Source: Sperchopsis tessellata
Taxonomy: Eukaryota; Arthropoda; Insecta; Coleoptera; Hydrophilidae
Length of the DNA stretch: 40,634 bases
Assembly: GCA_033557685.1 (NCBI GenBank)
Contig: JAWQRN010000079.1
Span: forward strand, 1 to 40,634
Direction of reading: 5' to 3'
Below the pieces are notes generated by a model that was not told the origin of the DNA, ran no database searches, and saw nothing but the letters and a program-made list of their open reading frames with translations. Positions 32,069 through 40,634 of the stretch are shown here, one piece after another; position 1 is the first letter of the stretch, and each line of letters begins with the position of its first letter. A program made the position numbers and the translations under genes.

Positions 32069-33240
32069 AAAATATTCTCCAATGGAATACACAGTCGGCA
32101 GTAGTAAAACGAAATCATATCGATGACATCTCGGCTGAATTTAACATTCATATTGCTATTACTTCTGAGTCTTGGTATCTACCTAATCACCCTGTTCATG
32201 TTAAGTAGCATGACCTCTTTAGACATGATCGTAAATATGCATATGCTGGATGTGCAATATTTATTGATAAAAATCTAAAGTTTGTACCACTGACGCTAAA
32301 TAACAACTTCAGTAACGACCTTACGATATCTGGGCTAACTATACCCCCGCTTCAAGTATCAGTTGTTTCCGTCTATCGTACAGTGCATACTTTTATGACA
32401 TGTAATAATTATATCAATCTTATAAAAAAGTTTTTGCTTCATCTAAAAAAGCTAATGCAGGAAATGTAATCGTAAAAGTCTTTGATACGATGGAATGTGT
32501 TTTCTTAATGCTAGACTCACTAGACCTGGTGATAATGTTTCTGCTGATTTGACATTTACTTCCCACAATTTGGCTCCAAAAATGGATTGGCGGGTCATGG
32601 ACGATAATTTTAGTACAGATCATTTCCCAATAAATATGTCACTAGTTTACGGCGGTTCAAATAAAACTACCGTTTATCCAGCCAGAAGGTGAAAAATGGT
32701 TCATGAAACACTTCCTTTGTTTCGGGAATGGCTAAGACTCCTCACTTTCCCGAAACAAATTACAGCTCACGAAAAATATTCCTTTTAACAAAATTATAGC
32801 AGACAGCAGACCAGACATTTAAAATTAGTAAACCGCCTCCAACATGGTGGGATGACGATTGCATGCAAATTGTGTATGACTAGAAGAAATCGTTAAAACA
32901 TTATAAATCTAATCGTATCTTAGATAATTTCATTGCTTGCCCAAAATCTATTCCGTTTTCTAGGCGCATAAAAAACGAAGTAACTGGAAAATATTGTGTA
33001 ATGATTTGAATATGAATAGCCCTACTACGTACATACGGAAGATACTAAAAAAAATTAACAAAACTAAAGTAACAACAAGGCCACAAGATGACACTTAGTT
33101 GAGTACGTTTTTTGAATCACTAGTACCGCCGTTTGTTGCTGGCTAGCCAAAGATATATGCCTTTCCGGCTGGGGCCCCTTAAGCGAACTAGCAATAATGC
33201 TCCTGGAATGGTGAGGTTACTTTCTCCTCGCATATAAATT
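32069..33240 (+). pseudogene. Jockey-like ORF2, endonuclease and RT start (fossil)
   Basis: The apurinic-endonuclease-like domain of a LINE, which would nick target DNA. KILQWNTQS begins at 32069, then ITSESW (canonical SETW, Glu kept), then after a stop FRHDRKYAYAGCAIFI and LQVSVVSVYR. In the 32495-32692 frame come RPGDNVSADLTF and DNFSTDHFPI (canonical SDHxPI, His kept). Downstream are PPPTWWDDDC (near 32838-32868), a VPPFVAG-like end of the linker, and NNAPGM (canonical NSAPGxDGI, start of RT) near 33193. The sequence then jumps to the thumb region, so most of the RT palm is missing. Confidence 0.82.
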
Positions 33241-33289
33241 TACATCACTTAAAACAAATATTATCGGAAGTTGTTATTACGCTCAATGA

Positions 33290-34660
33290 TTGACTTTTTA
33301 GTAATTGTTTCGATATCTCTCTCTTGAAAAGTCATCCGTTCTCTTCTTCTCGCTTCACAAAAAGCTGTCCACACAAACAATACAGTTACATATATTAACA
33401 TTCCCAGTATGTGTGTCAAATATTTAGGTTTAACAATTGCTAATACGTTAAAGTGGACGTTACACATAACTGGATTATGGCTGCACTCTATATGCTACTG
33501 CAAGTAGAGCCAATTTAAAGGGAATTTAGGTTGTGCAAAATAAAGCCCTTCGTTTGTTTCTGGTGAACTCAACACCAATTGGCGTCTTATAGATTGAATA
33601 CGCCGCTGTTTCTTAGAAGAAATTTTCTTACTTCTAAATTCATTTTAAAACTTCGTTTAATATCTATTAGTCCAAGCCTAGACAAAATTTGTCAACTCTC
33701 AATTTTGGATTATATTTCAAATTACTTGTTAAATAAGATATCTCCAGTAGTGTTGGAAACATTCAGAGAGACTGCACATTTTGAAAACCTCCTATACAAA
33801 AACATTTCTTTGCCAATAGATTTTTTTCATTTATAAAAACTCCGGAAATCTACTTTCCTCCATATAATGGTATAACTGTTCATGATAAATAGATATTCCT
33901 TTACGTTGTAGCCAAGAATAAGAACAGTCATTACATTTACACCGATTGATCAAAATCGGCAGAGGGTTTTGGGTGTGCATTCTATGACTCAGCAAATGAG
34001 TATAAGTCCATGTTCAGACTTAACAGTGATTGATCGACTTTTACTGCGGAAGATATCGCTATACTGGAAGCGCTTAGATATGGTTAATTTAGAAGAGCAC
34101 AACATATCATAATAACAACAGATTCTATGATTGTAATGCAGTCCGTTCGGGCTAGGGAAGATATAAATAAAATTGATCCAGTTATACTTAAAATTGCTAT
34201 TAAAATTACAGAACTTGAACAAATATACAATTACATTAGCTAAAGTCACACACTGGTATTGAGCCAAACGAAATAATCGACGCCCTGGCAAACTTGCCAT
34301 AAAATAAGGCATTGAATACGACCAACACCTTACAAAACAAAATATTTTCTCTACTGTAAAACATCGATGTCATTCGTAATCAATGGAATATACACTGGAA
34401 AACTATCTATTCAGAAAAGATGACGCAGTATGCCCATATTCACTCTTAGACTGATAATAAGGCTTTGTATATGAATGAGACGATTTGCCTAAAGTTTGGC
34501 CATGATCAATATCCGGCGCATTTATACAAACATGGCATCATTGCTTAATGTGCATGTGGTTATGACTTAGCTGATCTGAAACATTTTTTTGTTTTCTTGT
34601 TCACATGAGCTTGTTGCAAAATTGATTTCGTATGGTATTATCCTACAAACCAATATAGTA
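33290..34660 (+). pseudogene. Jockey-like ORF2, RT thumb, RNase H and C-terminus (fossil)
   Basis: After the deletion, an ASQKAVHTNNTV stretch precedes VKYLGLTIANTLKWTLHI (about 33415-33470, thumb motif). ALRLFLV and a connection region with LFLRRNFLTSKF follow (33579-33836 frame). RNase H starts near 33934. All four acidic positions are still readable: YTD, TAEDIAI, TTDSM, and NEIIDALAN after SHTGIEP (near 34245-34300). The C-terminal region reads KFGHDQYPAHLYKHGII and CACGYDLADLKHFF (about 34490-34590), the usual Cys-rich end, with its last Cys not in phase. Several stops and frameshifts interrupt it. RNase H would remove template RNA during reverse transcription. Confidence 0.83.
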
Positions 34661-34938
34661 TGTCCCTTGAGAACTAATAGTAAAAATATATACAGTTACC
34701 TTAACGAATTATTTGTGAAAATAAAATATAGAAAATTCGTTCCTATAAGCCTCGGGACGTGAAGTGAGTATCCCTTGTTTAAATCCTGTAATACCAGTGA
34801 TCTAATGTAATGTCAGTTTTTATAGTATTGGTTTGAACAAATATATTTGTTTCTGGTTTTGACCTGTTGAATTTTAGTTCCTGTCTTAGTGTAGGCTTAT
34901 TGGCATTGGTGCCGACAAGTTTTAATTAAAAAAAAAAC
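34661..34938 (+). mobile_element. 3' untranslated region and A-rich tail of the Jockey-like element
   Basis: Non-coding sequence after the ORF2 remnant, ending in an A run at about 34928-34938, as expected for the 3' end of a non-LTR element. No target-site duplication could be matched because the 5' end is not located. Confidence 0.55.
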
Positions 34939-35172
34939 ACATACGGGTAAATTAATGAGAACGTAATCGGGAACGTGGACTACAGCCAATAAAATTCTCC
35001 TTTTGGACAAACAACGGGCAAACGATAGGATTGCTTCATCCTTTACTTTTCGATACCGTTAACGAACCCCATTATGTAGTCTCATGATGGCCAGAATAAA
35101 ATATGAAAATGAGATTTTTATAGCAGTGTCTTCTTGAAAACTCGATAGATATTTGCACAAAGTGAATACAAT
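34939..35172. other. Unassigned AT-rich DNA
   Basis: Nothing supported. Confidence 0.4.
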
Positions 35173-35365
35173 TGATAAACACAGAAGAATAATATTGAAA
35201 AACAACAATAAATATAAGTAAATTATTACAAAATTATATTTAACGAATAACATATAAATTAGTATAACTGATAAACACAGCAAATTAATAACGAAAAAAC
35301 AACAAAGATTATACTTAAATAAATTAATACAGGGATAATTTTAACAAAGTATAACCTAAAACATT
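35173..35365. repeat. Diverged tandem duplication, 97-bp period
   Basis: GATAAACACAG occurs at 35173 and 35270. Both copies continue with AATAAT / AATAAC, GAAAAACAACAA / GAAAAAACAACAA, a TAAATTATTACA / TAAATTAATACA block and an ATTTAAC / TTTTAAC block. A-rich composition raises the background, but the order and the 11-base identical start support a duplication. Confidence 0.7.
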
Positions 35366-37800
35366 TAACAAATTTATAACTTATTCGAATAAAATAAACA
35401 TAATAACTTTATAAGACTAATTCGTATTCAATAATTCTTAAATATGGAGGATTGAAATCTCTATTGACGGATATTCTGGTAGTAAAATAATAACAATGTC
35501 CAAACTAAACCAAATAGGAACTCTGGTTTATCTCGATATAGGTACATCTCTAAGTGCCACACTCTTATTCCAACTATTTGTCTCACTAATAGGCAATTTT
35601 GTCAACAAAGGAAATTTGAAAGGAAATGAATAATTGAATACATGGTTTCTCAATCAGAAGAATTTAGGTGTTTCTGTAAATGAATTTATGTAATGTAATA
35701 TGCATACTTTACATAACCATTGATCTTCGTTACATCGTTTCTCAACAATTATCCTAAGAGGCTAGTTGTAATGTATTCTGTATTTTACATCAGTATATTC
35801 TGTAATAGTTTGGACCACTAAGAAAGTTATTATATAAATCATCAAATACATAAAACAAATGAAATTTATTATAAATGTGTTCGTAGATGGGAGTGACTGT
35901 AGCGTTCCTCACTCAGTATTTAGCAAGTCCATAATAAACTTTGCACATAACCATGTAAAATTAATAACTGAAACCTTCATTAACGGTGAATTAAATTATG
36001 CAGCATTATTTCAGGGCACTTTCGCGCTCTCCAGTTAACAACTTCATAGCTTTCGTTGTTGCCGTAGAGTTACATTGGCAAGTATTGTTTCGATAATAAT
36101 TACTACTACACATCTCCTTCTGACTCGCTAGTACATTGCCTGTAGTTGTTACTTAGCTAATGCAGACGAGTTGGTGTCGAGAACATTTCTGAATAATGCA
36201 TTTAATTTCCTAGAAGAAATTAAACGAACAAAACGAGTCCCAAGTTGTTCTCCCTCGCTATATATAACAGATAGCAACCAGCCATGTTGATTTTATGATT
36301 GTGATATTTAAAAATTAAATTAGATTTACTTTTATTTGCATATTGGCAATGAAGTGAATAATAAATAATCTACACTTTCTTTTGATCTCAAAATAAATGC
36401 TAAATTTAATAAACTATTTTTTGTTCAAGTAAATCTTATGTAGTGTAGATCATTATAGTCATTGTTACCGTTTGAGCAGTTGCTATGTCATTAAAATTGA
36501 AAATGATAGTAAATTAAATTGCTACTAACAAAACATCTTATTAAACTGTTACCGTTACTGGTGTTTCATTTATAAAATAAATGTTCAATTAGGTTGTCCA
36601 AGGAAAAACCATTTTTGTACATTTTTTAATTATCCTACTAATTAACACCTGCCGTGGCATGAGTACACATACAGCTGAAGTACGCATTATAAAAAATAAA
36701 AAAAAACGATTTTTCATCGGACAAACTTCTTAAACTAAATGTATGACATGTTCTTTGTTGCCTCCAATAATATGTTCATCTTTACTTCTTTTCACTATGT
36801 TGTCTATCTTCTCATTTCTTATATCAATCAATCAATCAATTTTTCATATTTAACTTTTATTTGATATCTTTAAAATTGATCCTTAAACTGGTATTATGCT
36901 AATGTCTAGATTAAGATAAATTTCATAAACGTATAGCTAATTGAACACATGCTAATAACTATATAATTTAAATTACAAAGAGTCGCTAGGATGCGTGGTT
37001 AATTAATCTGTAGCGAATTTATACCTATAATTTTAAATCTCTCTGGAATATATAAACCATCAACGATAACTGACTACTACTTAGAAATTATTGTTATGAT
37101 ATAATAAGATCCGATGATCATTACATGTAAAAACAGCGAATCGATTAAATTTAATAATAATTCATCCATTGTTTATTAATTTAGGATGGAGAAAGTTGTA
37201 AATATTGTAATATTCAAATGTACTTAATTTGGTGAGACATGCTATTTTCATAGTACAAATACCTGGAGTCATAAAAATACGAAAATATAAACTTAGGAGA
37301 GGGAAGACACACTGTAAAACATGTGTCTCCATACATGATAGATATATGCAGAGTATGTAAGGGCAAGGATCTAAAGTTTTCCAAAAAATGTTGGTTAGCA
37401 AAACAATAGACAAAAAACAATTATTTTATTATACACACAGAATATAGGCAAATTTGTAGGCGGTAGTAGGCGGACGTGAATTACACCCAGACTGATATTG
37501 AACAATAAGATATGTACAGCGAGCACGAAGACTCTTGACATAATTTTTTATGTTGGATTAAACTACGTGCTTGTTAGTTTGTGTTAAAAGTATGAATATT
37601 GTTGCTTTTAAAAGTATATGAGGTATATTTCACTTGTACACTAAATGTTTGGAATTTGGATTTAAGCACACATCGGATTTGTGTTTAGTTAATCTCAAGC
37701 TCACGTTTGACTTAACGTATATATTGTTTTAATTCCGTTCGTAGACTTCCATAGTTACAGTAGACATTTTTAGGTTTGTGTAAACTTTTCCTTTTGCCAC
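35366..37800. other. Unassigned AT-rich DNA
   Basis: Nothing recognised apart from a short (ATCA)n run at 36823-36841. Minus frames at 37162-37420 overlap each other in two phases and are hydrophobic, so they look accidental. Confidence 0.45.
36823..36841. repeat. Short (ATCA)n microsatellite
   Basis: Just over four tandem copies of a 4-base unit. Confidence 0.9.
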
Positions 37801-37807
37801 CGTTTAT

Positions 37808-37948
37808 TCCACTGTTGCAGGGGACTTGAACAAGACTTACTTTTGCTGGATGTAGCTCTTAAAACTGCTAAGTATAAACTGGTATTTGACTCTCAGAAGT
37901 TCTAGTCACAGACAGTATATACACACGGTTATCTCCCGGAAAACCTGA
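37808..37948 (+). repeat. Dispersed repeat family TCCACTGTTGCAGGGGA, copy B
   Basis: Begins TCCACTGTTGCAGGGGAC (37808-37825), then ATGTAGCTCTTAAAACTGCT and AAGTATAAACTGG, as in copy A. It ends with GGTTATCTCCCGGAAAACCTGA (37927-37948), which is the reverse complement, apart from one base, of copy A's left end. The family therefore seems to have inverted ends: copy A keeps the left one and copy B the right one. Confidence 0.75.
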
Positions 37949-38084
37949 AGATATTTAGGGATTGTTTGTCACAATCTAAGATAAAAATATATTGTACTTA
38001 AACATTCGTGTAATAAATAGTTACGAACTTTCTTCTACATCAATTTTTAAGGAAAATGTACTTAATTTTCTCTTCATTTTTCAG

Positions 38085-38267
38085 TATGTAGACCATATAG
38101 TTACACAGTACCTGAAGGAAAAAATTGGTTTAACTGTTTTTAATGTTTTCAATCAACCTATTAACTTCACAATTGAACAAGTTCCACGAGCCTTTAGCAC
38201 CGTAGGCAATATTATCTTGTTAGATTGGTACAGAAAACCCCCTAACACTCACCTAACGGGGCAATAA
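38085..38267 (+). pseudogene. Penelope-like reverse transcriptase fragment
   Basis: A frame open to 38267 reads YVDHIVTQYLKEKI from 38085, then VFNVFNQPINFTIEQ, then NIILLDWYRKPPNTH. This follows the Penelope-like pattern YVDD-I ... K ... F-N ... I-x-F-T-x-E ... I-x-F-L-D ... WYRKPT. The second active-site Asp of YVDD is His here. The expected FLDLxIxR part between the Glu and the WYRKP block is altered, and the sequence after THLTGQ is lost to a stop. TTTTCAG precedes the fragment directly, but a splice acceptor need not be invoked. Fragment of about 60 codons, non-functional; the family call rests on motif pattern only. Confidence 0.65.
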
Positions 38268-40370
38268 AATAAAATCATTAAAGACATTTTAGGTACATCT
38301 AGTTTCAAATTGTATAATATAACCGAAAAAATAAATGGAATAAAGATTACACTACGATTACAGAACATTAAGAATTAGTGTACGAGTATTTCTAATATAT
38401 GGATGTGGTGAACAGCTTTTGCTACGAAAATCTTGCTCATCAATACCTAGAGTTAAATAACAGATTATCAGTGATTAAACAGCATTACAAATGAATTTAA
38501 GAAGAAAGAAAAACAAGAAAAATTTCTGTATAATTTATCATTAAATATTTAGAAAATGGGTGTTCCCTAAATATACTGTTATATTTTGATACAGGTAATA
38601 TTTCGTATAAGGTGTAAAATTTGATCACCCAAATCAGATACAGAATAAAATAAATTAGAAAATTATTCAACACTTAAGGGCACTTTTAAACTAGGTATAA
38701 AATCAAAGAATAAAATTGTTCTTCTGAAACATTTTATATGGATGGTAGTCAAGTTAATTAATACAATAAATATTTGAGCATTCTTACATTTTTATATTCC
38801 TATAAGAAAGAGTTGCAGTAGTGTAGTTTGGGAACATTAAATTTCGAAAAAAACGGTAGTATTTGTAAAGGCGCACCCCACATAGTTGATATAAAATTTA
38901 ACTCGTAAACAAATGTAACATAAAGTAATGCAGAGCAATATGTTAATATCCATCGAGTCTGCTTTAATTTTTTTTACCAGCAAAACCAACCCAGATTTGA
39001 AATTTTTTCACACAAAAAGGTCAATTATCCTAAATCTAAGCCCAAATTTGAAGGCGAAAATTTTATATACAATGCACTTTTTACTCAGTTTAACACCATC
39101 ATTACAAACAAAAATCTATTGTAAATAGATACTTCTTTGTTTTCTCGACTAAAACTAAAAATATCGCAATAGACCAATTATGTTGGTACAGATGAAAATT
39201 TTGTGTTTGTAGCAATCCTAAGTATGTACGTAGAGTGGAAAAGCGAGGATATTTTATAAAAAAGACGCTTCAGAGCATTCATTTAAAAGAAAATATCTAT
39301 TAGGTCACTAATGAATAATTGCCGTGACAGAAAATGGATCAGCTTAGTACATGCGTTATAATTACTCGGTTTGTGTGCCCCTGCCTTTGCTCAAAAAAAA
39401 AAATAGTTTACGAGAGCCATCAGAATCTTTACATTTTACAATATTTAATATAATAATACACTTGCTTCAGTTCAGATAATTGGAAACATGTAACAAGTGC
39501 TAGCAAATTAGTAAAATGATTTAGTTTAGATTAAGAGACTGAACCTGACGTTTATAAATACACTTGTTTGTTTCAGTTAATGTAATCAAAAGTTTTCTTC
39601 CGCCATCGTCAGTTCTAGCATTCGGGGTGAACATGAATGGTGCTAATATTTCTTAGCTGGAAACGTTATTTACGATCTAACAGAAGTAGTTTAACAGCCA
39701 CAATCTGCATAGGACAGGGCTAAACAAGAAACACTAGACCCGAGCACGTTATAGTTATTGTTCTCGACGAATGGTGGTCGCAAAAACAGAAACCAAATTA
39801 CTCTAAATTCAACCGTACATAGTTATGTAGGAACGACAATTGTTATGTTTGAGAATTACTTCAACAAAGATTAGCATTTCAATATAAACAAATTGAAATG
39901 GGATTACAGGATTACATTTATATCAATAGTTAACTTGCTTATGTTTGAATATATGTAAAAAAGGAGATATCGTTATCTTCCTTGCACATGTTTGCGGGCT
40001 ATGTATGTCAACAGATACATCTCAAAATAAATTGTAGTAGAATGTATTGTATACTGTTTCAAAAGTGCAGGACCCTGGCTCATTGACCAAGTGGTTGCAT
40101 TTTGTATTAGCTTTTCAAGTGCGTTTTGCCATTAACAAACAATATATGCAACTCTGCTAACATACCTAGCCTACCAAGCATGTGCCGCTCGGATAGCGAT
40201 ATATCCTACTTCACCATTAAATTTAGCGACTACAGAAGACTGTTTACATACTTTTGATTCGTTTCTAAGCTGCCCGATATTATTCATACTACGAAAATAA
40301 CATTGGGCCTAGAACACTATGCTGAGGTGATTATTATGTAAAATGCAAACAGACAGATTCGTACGTATGA
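38268..40370. other. Unassigned AT-rich DNA
   Basis: No gene, RNA or transposon remnant recognised. A short A run at 39391-39404 is isolated and is not preceded by a recognisable element. Confidence 0.45.
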
Positions 40371-40377
40371 ATGTTGT

Positions 40378-40465
40378 TTCCGGGTGGAAACCGTGTAGAG
40401 GCTCTGATATGTGCCGACGATTCGTCCACTGTTGCAAGGGACATTTTCAAGGCGAGTGATGTTAC
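40378..40465 (+). repeat. Dispersed repeat family TCCACTGTTGCAGGGGA, copy C (partial)
   Basis: TTTCCGGGTGGAAACC (40378-40393) is followed by CGTCCACTGTTGCAAGGGAC (40423-40442) and ATTTTCAA, paralleling copy A (TTTCCGGGAGATAACC, then CGTCCACTGTTGCAGGGGAT). The spacing between the two motifs is longer here by more than 20 bases. The downstream CTTAAAACTGCTAAGTATAAACTG module is not recognisable. Confidence 0.65.
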
Positions 40466-40634
40466 TTCAATGAATGAATGCACTGCACTGATTCGTACGG
40501 ATTGTTTTAAATATCTACTGCTTATATTACATTTGATGTTGTAACCAAATAAAAGCTATTACTCTTATGCCAAAATAGTTCAACTCGTGGAATCAAAGCT
40601 TCAAGATGAAGTTTTTAGAAAAAGTAAGGTTAAC
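40466..40634. other. Unassigned window end
   Basis: AT-rich, with no feature seen. Confidence 0.4.

Noticed and set aside
36823..36841. Short regularly repeated motif as a possible CRISPR-like array
   Set aside because: It is a plain 4-base microsatellite without spacers, and nothing else in the window has a repeat-spacer structure.
39391..39404. A run as the tail of a retroposed element
   Set aside because: No SINE, LINE or processed gene sequence precedes it and no flanking duplication was found.
40085..40110. GACCAAGTGGTTGCA (and GACCAAGTGGTAGCA near 6189) resembling a tRNA A box
   Set aside because: No B box or cloverleaf arms follow at either site, so no tRNA gene or SINE head is supported.

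Overview
This window looks like intergenic or deep-intronic DNA from an animal with a large, repeat-rich genome, most likely an insect or another arthropod. The evidence is strong A+T richness, no continuous gene-length reading frame (the longest open frame is 156 codons and looks accidental), and a dense set of decayed transposons of types common in arthropods: Ty3/gypsy, Jockey-like and RTE-like non-LTR elements, a Penelope-like reverse transcriptase, a Tc1/mariner transposase and a tRNA-derived SINE. I cannot name the species. I found no intact protein gene, tRNA, rRNA or CRISPR array. All coding matches were made by eye from translated motifs, without database searches.

Layout. Positions 1-8.4 kb are mostly unassigned AT-rich DNA, with two diverged tandem duplications (1748-2021, 6488-6745) and GC-richer patches near 1.2 and 3.7-4.4 kb. 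From 8.46 to 10.2 kb lies a complex of several direct and one inverted copy of a roughly 300-400 bp repeat, interrupted by a SINE with a perfect 13-bp target-site duplication. From 10.8 to 15.7 kb there are a GC-rich patch, a tandem duplication, the first copy (A) of a dispersed repeat family, a perfect 18-bp-arm hairpin, an RTE-like fossil and another GC-rich patch. From 16.6 to 18.1 kb come an unexplained minus-strand frame, a small non-LTR fragment, and a long hairpin next to an (AC)/(AT) microsatellite. From 19.4 to 26.9 kb four more GC-rich patches alternate with AT-rich DNA, a second RTE-like fossil and a Tc1/mariner transposase fossil.

From 28.15 to 30.54 kb is a 5' piece of a Ty3/gypsy element (putative LTR, primer-binding site, gag, part of protease, start of RT), truncated inside RT. 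It is followed by a Jockey-like element of about 4 kb (30.9-34.94 kb) with ORF1, endonuclease, RNase H and an A-rich tail, but with most of its RT core deleted. From 35 to 40.6 kb are a tandem duplication, dispersed-repeat copy B, a Penelope-like RT fragment and repeat copy C, in otherwise featureless AT-rich DNA.

Nothing here works together as a pathway. The striking pattern is that every recognisable transposon coding fossil reads on the + strand, as in uni-strand transposon graveyards or piRNA clusters; that reading is inference only. No new functional system is evident. The most novel items are the repeat complex at 8.46-10.2 kb, the three-copy family around TCCACTGTTGCAGGGGA, and the hairpin at 17.9 kb.
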